A DNA stretch of 64,000 nucleotides, taken from the NCBI GenBank assembly GCA_029582155.1, contig CM055899.1, forward strand, positions 79,981,069-80,045,068. The letters run 5' to 3'. Positions 32,901 to 49,985 of the stretch are shown here, in pieces (the first letter of the stretch is position 1; each line of letters starts with the position of its first letter). Origin of the DNA: Panopea generosa (Eukaryota; Mollusca; Bivalvia; Adapedonta; Hiatellidae). The position numbers and the translations under genes were made by a program. A model generated the notes under the pieces. It did not search any database. It was given only the letters and a program-made list of their open reading frames with translations, and was not told the DNA's origin.

Positions 32901-35900
32901 GCTGAAAGCAGACATTATCACTATAACACTTAACTAGATCACAATATTACTTTACTATATTCTGCGAGGTTCAAAGCAGACATAATAACTATATTAATTT
33001 ACTATTATCTGCCAGGTTCAAGACCGACATTAACACACAGTTACTTTCCTATGATCTGCCAAGTTCAAGGCAGACCTTATCACTATATTACTTAACAATA
33101 ATATGCCAGACTCAAGACAAATATCATCACTATTATTATCATTTGCGAGGTTCAAGGCGAATATAATCACTATATTACTAAACTTTTATCTGCCAGGCTC
33201 AAGGCAGACAATATCACTTTATAACTGTACTATTATCAGTCATACTCAATTTAGAAATGATCACTTTATTATTCTATTATCACCTGCCAGGTTCAAGGCA
33301 GATATAATGATTATATTACTAAACTATTATCTGCCAGGCTCAAGAAAGACATTATCACTATATTAATTACCTATCAGGCAGACATTACCACTATATTACT
33401 TAACTATTATCTGCCAGTCTCAAGGGAGACATTATCATTATATTACCTAACTATTATATGCCAGGCTCAAGGCAGACATTATCACTATATTATTTTACTA
33501 TTATCTGCTACGCTCAAGGTAGAAATTATCACTCGATTACATTACTAGATCACTATATTACTTTACCATAATCTGATAGACACATGGCAGGCATTATCAC
33601 TATATTACTTAACAATTATATGCCTGGCTCAAGGCAGAGATTATCACTATATTAATTTTCTATTATCTGCACAGGGCAGACATTATCAATATATTACTTA
33701 ACTATTATCTGCCAGGATCAAGGCAGACATTATCACTTCATTACTGTACTATTATCTATCATACTCAATTCCGACATTATCAATTTATTATTCTATTATC
33801 ATCCGCCAGGTTCAAGGTAGATATAGTCACTATATTACTATACTATTATCTGCCACGCTCAAGGCAGATATTATCCCTATATTACTTAACTGTTATATGC
33901 CAGGCTCAAGGAAAACATTATCACTATATTAATTTACTATTATCTGCCAGGTTCAAAGTAGACATTTTCCCTATATTACCTGACAATTAAATGCCAGGCT
34001 CAAGGCAGACCATATCACTATATTACTTAACTGTTATATGCCAGGCTCAAGGCATACATTATCCCTATATTCCCTGACAATTAAATGCCAGGCTCAAGGC
34101 AGACATTATCACTATATTAATTTACTATTATCTGCTAGGCTCAAGGCAGACATTATCACTGCATTACTTATCTATTATCTGCCAGGCTAAAGTCAGACCT
34201 GATCACTACAATGATTTACTATTATCTGCCACGCACAAGGTAGACATTATAACTCAATTACTTTACTAGATCACTATATTACTTTATTATGACCTGCCAG
34301 GCTCATTGTATACATTATCACTATATTACTTAACAATAATCGGCCAGGTACAAGGCATACATTATCCCTATATTACTTAACTATTTTCTGCCAAGTTCAA
34401 CGCAGACATTATCACTTTATTACTTAACTATCATCTTTCAGACTAAAGGCAGACATTATCACTATATTATTTAACTATTTTCTGCCAGGCTCAAGGCAGA
34501 CATTATCACTATATTACTTAACTTTTATATGCCAGGCTCAAGGCAGACATTTTCACTACATTAATTTACTTTTATCTGCCACGCCAAAGGTAGACATTTT
34601 CACTATATTACTTAACTATTATCTGCCATTCTCATGGAAGACATTATCACTTTTTTGCTTCACTATTATCTGCCAGGTTCAATGGAGACATTATCAATTG
34701 ATTACTTAATTATTATCTGCAAGGCTCAAGCCAGGCTCAAGGCAGACTTTATCACTATATTAATTTACTATTATCGGCAACGCACAAAGCAGACATTATC
34801 AATTTATTACTTAACTATTATCCGCCAGGCTCAAGTCAGATATTATCCCTATATTACTAATTTTTTATCTGCCAGGGTCAAGGCAGACATTATTACTATA
34901 TTAGTTAACTATTATCTGCCAAGTTCAAGGCAGACATTATTACTATATTGCTTTACTATTATCTGCCATGCTCAATGCAGACATTATCACTTTATTACTT
35001 TATTGTCATCAGCCAGATTCAGGTCAGATATTATCTTTATAATACTTATTTTTTATTTGCCAGGCTCATGGAAGACATTATCACTTTATTAATTTAGTAT
35101 TATCTGCCAGGCTCAAGGCAGAAATTATCACTATATTACTTAACTATTATCTGCCAGGCTCAAGGCAGACATAATCACTATATTACTTAACTATTATCTG
35201 CGAGGCTAATGACAGACATTATAACTATATTACTTAACTATTATCTGCCAGGCTCAATGCAGACATTATCACTATATTACTTTACTATTATTTGACATGC
35301 TCAAGGCAGATATTATCACTCTATTGCTTCTCTATTATCTGCCAGACCCAAGGCAGACATTATCACATTATTAATTAACTATTATCTGCCAGACTCAAAG
35401 CAGACATTATCACTATATTTCTTAAATTTGATATGCCAGGTTCAAGGCAGAGATTATCACTCCATTATTTTACTATTATCTGTCAGGCTCAAGGCAGACA
35501 TTATACCCATGTTACTTAACTATGATCCACCAGGCGCAAGGCAGCCATTATCACAATATTAGTTAACTATTATCTGCCAGGCTCAAAGCAGACAATATCA
35601 CTATATAACTTCTCTGTTATCTGCAAGGTTCATTAGAGACATTATCATAACATTACTTTACTATCGTATGCGAGACTCAATGCAGACATTGTCACTCTTA
35701 TTATTACTTATCTATAATCTGACAGGTTCATGGCAGATATTATCACTATATGACTTTACAATAATCTGCAAGGCTCAAGACAGATATTGTCAATATACTA
35801 CTTCAATATTATCTGCGAGGCTCAAGGCACACTATCACTACATTACTTTTCTATTATCTGCGGGGTTAAATGCATACATTATCACTCTATTATAATGCTG

Positions 35901-38900
35901 TAATCTGCGAGGCTCAAGATAGACATTTTCATTATATTTCTAAAATAAAGTCTACTAGGTTCAAGGAAGACATTATTCCTATATAAGTTAACTATTAACT
36001 GCTAGGCTCAAGGCAGACATTATCAAAATATTACTTATCTATTATTTGTAATGCTTAATGCAGATATTATTACTCCCTTACTTTACTTTCATCTGCCAGG
36101 TTCAAGGCAGATATAATTCCTATATTACTTAACTATTATATGCCAGGTTCAAGGCAGACAATATCACTATATTAATTTAATATTATATGTCAAGCTCAAG
36201 GCAGACATCTTCACTATATTACCTAATTATATGCCAGGGTCAAGGCTGATATTATCACTATAATTAATCTACTATTATCTGCCACGCTCAAGGTAGATAT
36301 TATCCCTATATTACTTTACTAGTTCACTATATAACTTTACTATAATATATTATCCCAATATTACTTTTATTATCTACCAGGCTCAAGGCAGATATTATCC
36401 GTATATTAGTTAACTATTATCTGCCAGGTTCAAAGCAGATATTATCACTGTATCACTTAACTATTATATGACAGGCTCAATGCAGACATTATCGCTATAA
36501 ATTTACAGTTATCTGCCACACTCAAGGTAGACATTTTCACTATATTACTTTACTAGATCACTATATTACTTTACTATAATCTGTTAGTCTCGAAGCAGAT
36601 AGTATCACTATATTACTTTACTATTATCTGCCAGATTCAAGGCAGACATAAACACTCAGTTACTTTATAATGACCTGCCAGGTTCAAGGCAGACATTATC
36701 CCTATATTACTTAACTATTATATGCAAACACTATCACTATATTAATTTACTATTATCTGCCACGTTCAAGGTAGACATTATAACTATATTACTTAACTTA
36801 TCTGCCAGGCTCAAGGCAGACATTATCACTCTATAGCATCACTATTATCTGCCAGACTCAAGGTAGACAATATCACTATATCAATTTACTATTATCTGCC
36901 AGGCTGTAAGGTAGACATCATCACTATATTACATAACAAAGTTCTGCCAGATTCAAGGAAGACATTATCACATTATTTCTTTACTACTATCTGCCATGCT
37001 CAATGCAGACATTATCACTATTATTTTATTAGCATCTGCCTGGTTCCTGGCAGATATAATCATTATTATGATTATGATTATCACATTATTTCTTTACTAT
37101 TATCTGCCAGGCTCAAGGCAGACATTATCAATTTATTACTTAACTATTATCTGCCAGGCTCAAGGCAGATATCATCACTATATAACTTAACTTTTATCTG
37201 CCAGGTTCAAGGTAGACATTATCACTATATTAATTTACTATTATCTGCCAGAATCAAGGTAGACATTATCACTATATTACATAACAAACATCTGCCAGGT
37301 TCAAGGCAGACATTGTCACATTATTTCTTTACTGTTATCTGCCATGGTCAATGCAGACTTCATCACTTCATTATTTTATTATCATCTGCCAGGTTCAAGG
37401 CAGATATAATCACTATATTACTTAACTAATTTCTGCCAGGTTCCAGGCAGACATTATCCTTATATTATTTAACAATTATATGCCAGGCTCAAGGAAAACT
37501 TTATCACTCTATTAATTTACTATTATCTGTCAGGCTCAAGGCAAACATTATCACTGTATTGCTTAACTATTATCTGCTAGGCTCAAGTCAGACATTATCA
37601 CTATATAACTTCACTATTTTCTGCCGGGTTCAATGCAGATATTATCCCTATATTACTTAACTATTATACGGCTGGCTCAATGCAGACATCATCACTATAT
37701 TAATTTACGATTATATGCAACGTTCAAGGTAGACATTTTCACTATATCACTTAACTAGATCATTATATTACTTTACTATAATCTGCGGCGATCAAAGCAG
37801 ATATTTTCACTATATTACTTTACTATTATCTGCCAGATTCAAGGCAGACATTAACACTCTGTTACTTTACTATGACCTGCCAGGTTCAAGGCAAACAATA
37901 TCACTATATTACTAAAGAATAATCTGAGAGGTTCAAGACAGAAATTATCCCTATATTACTTAACTATTATCTGCTAGGCTCAAGGCAGACATTATCACTA
38001 CATTACTAAAGAATATTATTCCAGGTTCAAGGCAGAAATTATCCCTATATTACTTCACTATTATCTGCTAGGCTCAAGGCAGGCATTCTCACTATATAAC
38101 TTAACTATTATATGCAAGGTTCAAGGCAAACATTGTCACTATATTAATTAACTGTTATCTGTCACGCTCAAGACAGACATTTTCTCTATATTACTTAACT
38201 ATAATCTGTTAGACTCAAGGCAGCCATGATCCCTATACTACTTCTTTTTTTCTGCCAGGCTCAAGGCAGACATTATCCTTCTATTACTTAACTATTATCT
38301 GCGAGGCTCAAGGCAGACATAATCACTATATGACTTAACTATTATATGTCGGGCTCAAGGCAGGCATTATCTAAAATCTGCGAGGCTCATGGAAGACATT
38401 ATCACTATATTACTTAACTATTATCTGCCAGGCTCAAGGCAGACAATATCCCATATTACTTAACAATTATCTGCCAGGTGCAAGGCAGATATTATCCTAT
38501 ATTACGTGACTTTTATCTGCCAGGCGCTAGACAGGTCATTATCACTAAATTTCTTCACTATTGTATGCCAACCACATGACAGACAGTATCACTATATTAA
38601 TTTACTATGATCTGTCAGGTTTGAGGCAGACATTTTCAATTGGTTAATTAACTATTATCTGCCAGGCTGAAGGCAGACATTAGCACTTTATTAATTTACT
38701 ATTATCTTAACTAGATCACGGTGTTACTTTACTATACTTTGTAAGGATCAAAGCAGATATTATCACTATATTACTTTTCTATTATCTGCCAGATTCAAGG
38801 CAGACATTAACACTCTGTTACTTTACTATGACCTGCCAGGTTCAAAGCAGACATTATCACTATATTACTTTACTATGACCTGCCAGGTTCAAGGCAGACA

Positions 38901-41900
38901 TTATAACTATATTACTAAACAATGATCTGCCAGGTTCAATTAAGTATTTATTGCCAGGCTCACTGTAGACATTATCACTATATTACTTAACTAGTATATG
39001 CCAGGCTCAAGGCAGACATTATCACTATATTGATTTACTATTATCTGCCTTGTTCAAGGCAGACATTATCCCTATATGACTTTTATCATCTGCCAGGCTC
39101 AAGGCAGACATTATCACTATATTACTTGAATATTATCTGTCAGTCTCGAGGCAAACATTATTCCTGTATTACTAAACTATTATCTGCAAGAATAAGGCAG
39201 ACATTATCCCTCTATTAATTATATAATCTGCCAGTCTCAAGGCAGACATTATCCTTATATTACTTAACTATTATCTGCCCGGCTGAAAGCAGATATTATC
39301 CCTATATTACTTTACTATAATATGCGAGGCTCAATATAGTCATTAGTAATCTATTACTTTACTATTTTTCTGCCAGGTTCAATGCAGATATTATTGCAAT
39401 CTTATTTAACTATTATCTGCCAGGCTCTAGGCAGACATTATCTCTATACTACTTAACTATCATCTGCCAGGCTCAAGGCAGACATTTTCACTTTATTTCT
39501 TTATTGTTATCTGCCAGACTCAATGCAGACATTATGACTGTATTACTTTACTATCATCTGCCAGGTTCAAGGCAGACCTCATCACTATATTACTTTACTA
39601 TAAACTGCAAGGCTCAAGGCAGACATTTTCACTATTCCACTTCACTGTTATCTGCTAGGTTCAAGGTAGACATTATCACTCTATTACTTTACTAGATCAC
39701 TATATCACTTTACAATAAAATGCGATGCTCATGGCAGAGATTATCACTATATTACTTTACTATAATCTGCAATGATCAAAGCAATCATTATAAATATATC
39801 TCTTTTCTATTACCTGCCTTGTTCAAGACAGACATTATCAGTATATTACTATACTATAACCTGCCAGGTTCAATGCAGGCATTATCACTATATTACTTTA
39901 TTATAATCTGCAAGGCACAAGGCATACATTATCACTATATTACTTAACTATCATCTAGCAGGTTCAAGGCAGATATAATCTCTATATTACTATTTTATGT
40001 GCCAGGCTTAAGGCAGACATTTTCACTACATTAATTTACTATTATCTGCCAAGCACAAGGCAAACATTATCACTATATTACTTAACTATTGTTTGCCAAG
40101 CTCAAGGCAGACATTATCTCTATATTAATTTACTATTATCTGCCACGCTCATGGTAGACATTATCACTATATTACTTAACAATTATCTGCAATGCTCAAG
40201 GCAGACATTATCCCTATATTACTTCTTCTATTATCTGCCAGGTTGAATGCAGACATTATTCCTTTATTACTTAACTATTATCAGGCAGGCTCAAGGCAGA
40301 CATTATCCCCATATTACTTAACTATTATCTGCCAGGCTCTAGGCAAACATTATCACTATATTTCTTAACTATTATATGCCAGGCTCAAGGCAGACATTAT
40401 CACTTTATTAATACTATAATCAGCCACGCTCAAGGTAAACATTTTCACTATATTACTTTACTAAATCACTTTATTACTTTACTATAATCTTTGAGTCTCA
40501 GGACAGACATTATCACTATATTGCTTTACTATTATCTGCCAGGTTCAAGGCAGACATTAACACTCTGTTACTTTACTTTGATATGCTCGGTTCAAGGAAG
40601 ACATTATCACTTTATTACTTAACAATAATCTCCCAGATCCAATGCAGACATTAACACTTTATTACTTAACTGTTATCTGACATGCTCAATGCAGACATTA
40701 TCATTTTCTTATCATCTGCCAGGTTCAAGGCAGATATAATCACTTTATTACTTAACTATTACCTGCCAGTTTCAAGGCAGACATTATCCCCATATTACTT
40801 AACAGTTATGTGCCAGGCTCAAGGCAAACATTATCACTATATTACTTAACTATAATCTGCCATGCTCAAAACAAACATTATCACTCTATTAATTTACTAT
40901 CATCTGTCAAGTTCAAGGCAGATATTATCACTATATTACTTAACTATTATCAGCCAGGTTCAAGGTAGACATTATCCCTATATCATTTATCTATTATCTG
41001 ACAGGCTCAAGGCAGACATTATCACTATATTATTTAACTTTTATCTGCCAGGTTCACGGCAGACATTATCACTATATTATTTAACTATTATATGCCAGGC
41101 TCATAGTTGACATTATCACTATATTAATTTCCTATTATCAGCCACTCTCAAGGCAGACATTATCACTCAATTAATTTACTATTATCTGCCATGCTCAATG
41201 CAGACATTATCACTCTATTATTTTACTATCATCGCTCAGTTTCAAGGAATATATAAACACTATATTCAATAACCTGTATCTGCCAGGCTCAAAGGCAGAT
41301 ATTATCACTATAACGCTTCACTACTATCTGCCAGGTTCAAGCAGACATCATTAATTTATCACTTAACTGTTATCTGCCAGGTTCAAGACAGACATTATCA
41401 CTATATTATTTAACAATTATATGGTAGACTCAAGGCAGACATTATCACTATATTAATGTACTATTATCGGTCAGTCTCAATGTAGAAATTATCACTCTAT
41501 TTCTTTACTAGATCACTATATTACTTTACTATAATCTGCGAGGCTCATGGCAGACATTATTTCTATATTAATTGAGACACACATTATCCTTATATTACTT
41601 ATTTTATCTGCCAGGCTACTTAACTATTATCTACCAGGCTCAAGGCAACATTATCGCTATATTAATTTACTATTATCAGCCACGCTCAAGGTAGAAATTA
41701 TCACTCTATTACTTTACTAAATCACTATATTACTTTACTATAATCTGCGAGGCTCATGGCAGACATTATCACTATATTACTTAACTATTATTTGCCAGAT
41801 TCAAGGCAGACTTTATCTCTATATTAATGTACTATTATCTGCAACGCTCAATGTAGACATTATCACTCTATTACTTTACTAGATCACTATATTACTCAAC

Positions 41901-44900
41901 TAAAATCTGCGAGGCTCAAAGCAGACATTATCACTATATTAATTTACTATGGTCTGCCAGGTTCAAGGCAGACATTATCACTATATTACTTAATAATAAT
42001 CTGCCAGGCTCAAGGCAGACATTATCACTTTATTACTTAACAATAATATGCCAGGTTCAAGGCAGACATTATCTATAAACTACTTTACTATTATCTGACA
42101 TGTTCAATGCAGACATTATCACCCGATAAGTTTGCTGTAATCTGCCACACTCATGGCAGATCACTATATAACTTTACTGTAATCTGCGATGCTCATGACA
42201 GACACTATCGCTATATTTCTTTACTATTACTTACCAGTCTTAAGGCAGACATTATCTCTATATTACTTAACTATTTTCTGCCAGGATCAAGGCAGACATT
42301 ATCCCTATATTACTTTTATAATCTAACAGGCCCAAGGTAGACATTATCCTTATATTACTTAACTTTTATCTGCCAGGCACAAGGCAGACATTATCACTAT
42401 ATTAATTTACTATTATCTGCCACGCTCAAGGTAGACATTTTCACTATATTACTTCATTAGATCACTATTACTTTACTATATTCTGCGAGGCTCAAAGCAG
42501 ACATTATCCCTATATTACTTAACTATTATTTGCCAGGTCCAAGGCAGACATCAACACTCTGTTACTTTACTATGATCTGCCAGCTTCAAGGCTGATATTA
42601 TCGCTATATTACTTAACTATTATCCTCCAGTTTCAAGGCAGACATTATCCCTTTATTACTTCTATTATCTGTCAGACTCAAGGTAGACATTATTCTTATA
42701 TAACTTAACTATTATCTGACAGGATCAATGCAGACATTATCACTTTATTACTTAAATATTATATGCCATGCTCAAGGCAGACATTATCTCTATATTTATT
42801 TATTATTATCTGCCACGATCAAGGTAGACCTGTTCACTATATTACTTGACTAGTTCACTATATAACTTTAATATAATCTGCGAGGCTCAAACCAAACATA
42901 TCACTCTTTTATTTTAATATCATCTGCCAGGTTCAAGGCAGATGTAATCACTATATTACTTAACTTTTATCTTCCAGGCTCAAGGCAGACATTATTACTA
43001 TCATATGTCAGGTTTAAGGCAAACATTATCACTATATTAATTTACTAGTATCTGCCAGGCTACTTAACTATTATCTGCTAGGCTCAAGGCAGACATTATC
43101 ACTATTTTACTTAAATACTATCTGCCAGGTTTTAGGCAGACATTATCATTATATTACTTAACTATCATATGCCAGGCTCAATGCAGACATCATCACTATA
43201 TTTATTTACTGTTATCAGCCACGCTCAAGGTAGAAATCATCACTCTATTACATTACTAAATCTCTTTATTACTATCTACGAAGCTCAGAGCAGACATAAA
43301 CACTATATTACTGAACTATTATAAGCGAGGTTCAAGGCAGACATTATCACTTGATTAATTGATTATTATCTCCCACACTGAACGTAGATATTTTCACTAT
43401 ATTGCTTCACTATTATCTGCAAGGTTCAAGGCAGACATTATTGATTTATTACTGAACTATTATCTGCCAGGCACAAGGCAGACATTATCACTATATTACT
43501 TAACTTTTATCTACAAGGATCAAGGCAGATAGTAACCCACTGTTACTTTACTATGATCTGCCAGATTCAAAGCTGACATTATCACTATATTACTTAACAA
43601 TTATCTGCCAGGTTCAAGGCAGACATTATCATTTCATTACTTTACTGTTATCTGACATGCTCAATGCAGACATTATCTTTCTATTATTTTACTATCATCT
43701 GCCAGGTTTAAGGCAAATATAATCACTATGTTACTCTATTATTATCTGCCGGGCTCAAGGCAGACATTATCACTATATAACATAACTATAATCTGCTATA
43801 TTAAAGACAGACAGTATCCTAATATTATTTCACTTTTATCTGCCAGGCTCTATGCAGACATTATCACAATATTACTTAACTATTATCTGCCACATTCAAG
43901 GCAGACATTATCACTTTATTGCTTCACTTTTATCTGACATGTTCAAGGCATATATCATCAATTTATTACTTAACTGTTATCTGCCAGGCTTAAGGCAGAC
44001 ATTATCACTATATTACTTAAATTTTATATGCCAGGCTCAAGGGAGACAAAATAATTAAATTAATTTGCTATTATCTGCAATGTTCAATGCTGACATTATC
44101 ACTTTATTATTTTATTATCATCGACCATGTTCAAGGTAGATATAATCACTATATTCAATAACTTTTATCTGCAAGGCTCAAGGCAGACATTATCACTATA
44201 TTATTAAACTATTACATGTCAGGTTCAAGGCAAACGTTATCACTATATTAATTTACTAATATCTGCCAGGCTACTTCACTATTAGTTGCCATGCTCTAGG
44301 CAGACATTACCACTATATTATTTTACTATTATCTGCCAGGTTTAAGGCAGACATTATCACTATATTAATTAAATTTCATCAGCTACGCTCAAGGTAGAAA
44401 TTATCACTCTATTACTTTACTAGAACACTATATTACTTTACTATAATCTTCGAGGTTCATGGCAGACATTTTCACTTCATTACTTAACTATTATCTGCCA
44501 GGCTCAAGGCAGACATTATTCCTATATTACTTAAATATTATCTACCAGGCTCAAGGCATACAGTATCACTCTATTACTTTACTATCATCTGCGAGGCTTA
44601 TGACAGACATATAACTATATTACTTAACTATTATCTGCCAGGTTCAAGACAGCCATTATCCCTTTATTACTTTTTATTATCTGCTAGGCTCAATGTAGAC
44701 ATTATCCCTAAATTGATTAACTATTATCTGCATGGCTTAAGGCAGACATTGGCACTCTGTTACTTTACTATTATCTGCCAGATTCAAGGAAGACATTATT
44801 ACTATATATCTTAACAATAATCTGCCAGGTTCAGGGCTGACATTATCACTATATTACTTAACAATAATCTTCTAGGTTCAAGGCAGACATTATCATTTTA

Positions 44901-47900
44901 TTACTTTACAATAATCTGCGAGGCTCAAAACAGAAATTATCACTATATTACTTTACTATGATCTGCCAGTTTCAAGGCAGACATTATCACTTTATTATTT
45001 AACAATAATCTACCATGTTCAAGGGTGACATTATCACTTTATTACTTTACTATTATTTGACATGCTCAATGTAAACATTATCTCTCTATTATTTTTACTA
45101 TCATCTGTCAGGTTCAAGGGTGATATAAAAACTATATTACTTAACTATAATCTGCCATGTTCAAGGCAGACATTATCAATATATTATTTAACTATTATCT
45201 GCCAGGCTCAAGGCAGACATTATCACTATATTACTTAACTGTTATCTGCCAGGCTCAAGGCAGACATTATCACTATATTACTTAACTGTTATCTGCCAGG
45301 CTCAAGGCAGACATTATCACTATATTGCTTCACTATTATCTGCCAGGTTCAAGGCAAACAATAACACTCTGTTAATTAACAATAATCTGCCGGGCTCAAG
45401 GCAGATATTATCACTGTATAACTGATCTTTCATCTGCCAGTATTAGGTCAGAAATTATCGCTATATTACTTTACATTAATCTGCCAGGTTCAAGGCAGAC
45501 ATTATCATTTTATTACTTAACGATTATCTTTCATGCTCAATAAAAACATTATCATCATATTACTTTACTATAATCTGCCAGGTTCAAGGCAGATATAATC
45601 ACTATATTACTTAACTGTTTTCTGCCAAGTTCAAGGCAAACATTATCCCTTTATTACTTAACTATTATCTGACAGGTTTAAGACAGAAATTATCCCTATA
45701 TTTAACTTAACTTTTATCGGACAGGCTCGAGGCAGACATTATCCCCATATTACTTTACTATTATTTGCCATGTTCAAGGCAGACATTTACACTCTGTTAA
45801 TTTATTATGATCTGCCAGATACATAGCAGAAATTATCACTATATTACATTAGTATTATCTGACATGCTCAATGCAGATATTATCACTCTATTGCTTTACT
45901 AGATCACTATTTTACTTTACTATAATCTGTGAGGCTCATGGCAGACATTACCACAATATTACTTAACTATTATCTGCCAGGCTCAAGGCAGAATTCATCC
46001 GTATATTACTTTTCTATTATCTGCGATGTTCAAGGCTGACATTTTCCCTATATGACTTCTATAATCTGCCAGGCTCGAGGTAGACATAATCACAATATTA
46101 CTTAACTATAATCTGCGAGACTCAAGGCAGACATTATCACAATATTACTTATCTATTATTTGACAGGTTCAAGGCAGACATTATCACTATATTGCTTCAC
46201 TTATATCTGCCAGGTTCAAGGAAGGCATTATCAATTGATTACTTAACTATTATCTGCCAGGCTCAAGGCAGACATCAGCACAATATTACTTAATTTTTAT
46301 CAGCCAGGCTCAAGGCAGACATTTGCACTTGATTAATTTACTATTTTCTGCCAGGCTCAAGGCATACATATAACTATATTACTTAACAATAATCTGCCAG
46401 GTTCAAGGCATACATTATCACTTTATTACTTAACTATTATCTGCCATGTTCAAGGCAGACATTATTATTGTATTATTTTACTAAAATTTAATAGTATTCA
46501 ATGCAGATATAAAGACATTATCCCTATATTACTTAACTATTATATGCAAGGCTCAAGGCAGACATTAACACTATATTACTTAATTATAATCTGCCAGGTT
46601 CAAGGCAGACGTTATTCCTATATTACTTAACTAGTATATGCCAGGCACTAGACAGACATTATCACTATATTACTTTAGTTTAATATGCCAAGCTCAATAC
46701 AGACATTATCACTATATAACTTAACTTCTATCTGCCAGGTTCAAGGTAGACATTATCCCTATATTATTTAACAATTATATGCCAGGCTCAAGACAGACAT
46801 TATCGCTATATTAATGTACTATTATCTGCCAGGCTACTTAACTATCCTATATTACTTATCTATTATCTGGCAGGTTCAAGGTGGACATTATCACTATATT
46901 AATAAACTATAATCTGCCAGGTTCAAGGCAGACTTTATCCCTTTATCATTTCACTTTTATCTGCCAAGCGCTAGGAAGCCAATATCACAATATTACTTAA
47001 CTGTTATGTGCCAGGCACAATGCAGACATTATCACTCTATTATTTTACTATCATCTGCCAGGTTCAAGGCAGATATAATCACTATATTACTTTTTTTTAT
47101 CTGCGGGTGCTCATAGCAGACATTATCACCCTTTTATATGACTACCATCTACCAGGTTCAAGGCAGATATAATCACTGTATTACTTAACTATTATCTGCC
47201 AGGTTCAAGGCAGACATTATCACTATATTACTTAACTGTTATATGTCAGGTTCAAGGCAGACATTATTACTTTATTGCTTTACTATTATCTGCCAGATTT
47301 AAGGTAGACATTATCAATTGATAATTTAACTATTATCTGCCAGGCTGAAGGCAGACATTAGCACTTTATTAATTTATTATTATCTGCCAGGTTCAAGGTA
47401 GACATTATCACTATATTAGTTATTTTGTATCTGCAAGGTACAAGTCAGACATTATTTCTTTATTACTTTATTATGACTGGCCAGGTTCAAGACAGACATT
47501 ATCACTTTTACTTTACTATATCTGACATGCTCAATGAAGATATTATTACCCTATTATTTTAATATCATCTGCCAGTTTCAAGGCAGATATAATCACTATA
47601 TTACTTTACTATTATCTGCAAGGTTCAAGGCAGACAATATCCCTATATTACTGTACTATTATCTGCAAGGCTCAAGGCAGACATTATCACTTTATTAATA
47701 AACTATAATCTGCCAGGTTCAAGGCAGACATTATCACTTTATTACTTACCTACTATCTGCCAGGTTCAAGGCAGACATTATCATTTGATTGCTTAACTAT
47801 TATCTGCAAGGCTCAAAACAGACATTATCATTATATTACTTAACCTTTATCTGCCAGGTTCAAGGCAGACATTATCACTTAATTGATTTACTATTATCTG

Positions 47901-48052
47901 CCATGCTCAAAGCAGACATTATCAGTATATTATTTAACTATTATATGCCAGACTCAAGGCAGACATTATCAGTATATTATTTTACTATTATCTGCCAGGC
48001 TACTTGAATATTATCTCCCAGGCTCAAGGCAGACATTATCACTTTATTATTT

Positions 48053-48423
48053 AACTATTATCTGCAAGGCTTAAGGCAGACATTATCACAATATTACTTA
48101 ACTATTATCTGACACGCTAAAGGCAGACAGTATCACTATATTACTAAACTATAATATTCCAACCTCAAGGCAGACACTATCACTAGATTAATTAACAATT
48201 ATCATCCACGCTCCAAATAGAAATTATCACTCTATTTCTTTACTAGATCACAATATTACTTTACTATAATCTGCGATGTTCATGGCAGACATTACCTTTA
48301 TATTACTAAACTATTATCTGCCAGGCTCAAAGCAGACATTTTTCTTATATTACTTATCTATTATCTGCCAGGTTCAAGGCAGACATTATTATTGTATTAC
48401 TTCTATTATCTTCCAGGCTCAAG
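48053..48423 (+). repeat. Higher-order block 1 within the 47-bp array
   Basis: It shares an unusual unit series with 52080-52445: gacacgctaaaggcagacag, ataatattccaacctcaagg, ttatcatccacgctccaa, cgatgttcatggcagacatt acctttat (with gtgctgttcatggc in the other block). Near-identical over about 370 bp, 4.03 kb apart. Confidence 0.85.
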
Positions 48424-49620
48424 GAAGACATTATCACTATATTAAATTACGATTATCAGCAACGTTCAAGGTAGAAATTATCACTCAATTACTTTACTTG
48501 ATCACTAAATTATTTTACTATAATCTTCGAGGCTCATGGCAGACATTATCCCAATATTACTTAACAATTATCTGCCAGGTTCAAGGCAGACATTATCCTT
48601 ATATTACTTATATTATCTGCCACTCTGAAGGCAGACATTATCCCTATATTACTTAACTATTATCTGCCAGGCTCAAGGCCAGACATTATCACTAGATTAC
48701 TTTACTAGATAACTATATAACTTTACTATAATCTGCGAAGCTCATGGCAGACATTTTCACTATATTACTTAACTATTATCTGCCAGGCTCAAGGCAGACA
48801 TTACCACTATATTACATAACTATTATATGCCAGGCTCAAGGCAGACGTTATCGCTATATTAATTTACTATTATCTGCCACGTTTAAGGTAAACATTTTGA
48901 CTATATTACTTTACTAGATCACTATATTATTTTTTTATAATCTGCGACGCTCAAATCAGACATTATCACTATATTCCTTTACTATTATCTGCCAGGGTCA
49001 AGACAGACATTATTACTATATTGATTCACTATTATCTGCCAGTTTCAGGGCAGAAATTATCAATTTATCACTTAACTATTATCTGCCAGGGTCAAGGCAG
49101 ACATTATCACTTTATTGCTTCACTATTATCTGCCAGGTTCAAGGCAGACATTATCAATTTATTACTTAACTGTTATCTGCCAGGGTCAAGGCAGACATTA
49201 TCACTATATTGCTTCACTATTATCTGCCAGGTTCAAGGCAGACATTATCAATTTATTACTTAACTATTATCTGGCAGGCTTAAGGCAGATATTATCATTA
49301 TATTACATAATTTTTATCTGCCAGGCTCATGGCAGACATTATCACGTAATTAATTTACTATTATCTGCCATGCTCAACGCAAACATTATCACTCTATTAT
49401 TTTACTATTATTTGCCAGGATCAAGGCAGATATAATCACTTTATTTCTTAACTATTATCTGCCAGACTCAAAGCAGACATTATCACTATATCATTTAACT
49501 ATTATATGCCAGGCTCAAGGCAGACATTATCACTATATTATTTTACTATTATCTGCCAGGCTTCTTAATTAGTATCTGCCAGGCTCAAGGCAGACATTAT
49601 CCCTTTATTATTTAATTTTT

Positions 49621-49985
49621 ATCTGCCAGGCTTAAGGCAGACATTATCGCAATATTACTTAACTATTATTTGACAGGCTCAAGGCAGACATTATCGGTAT
49701 ATTACTAAACTAAAATATCCCAGGCTCAAGGCAGACATTATCACTAGATTAATTTACTATTATCATCCACGCTCCAGGTAGAAATTATCACTCTATTACT
49801 TTACTAGATCACAATATTACTTTACTATAATCTGCGATGTTCATGGCAGACATTACCTTTATATTACTTAACTATTATCTGCCAGGCTCAAAGCAGACAT
49901 TATTCCTATATTACTTAACTATTATCTGCCAGGTTCAAGGCAGACATTATCCTTATATTACTTTTATTATCTGCCAGGCTGAACA
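49621..49985 (+). repeat. Higher-order block 2 within the 47-bp array
   Basis: Same unit order as blocks 1 and 3 (ttatcatccacgctccaggt, then tgcgatgttcatggcagaca and ttacctttat) but more diverged. Confidence 0.8.
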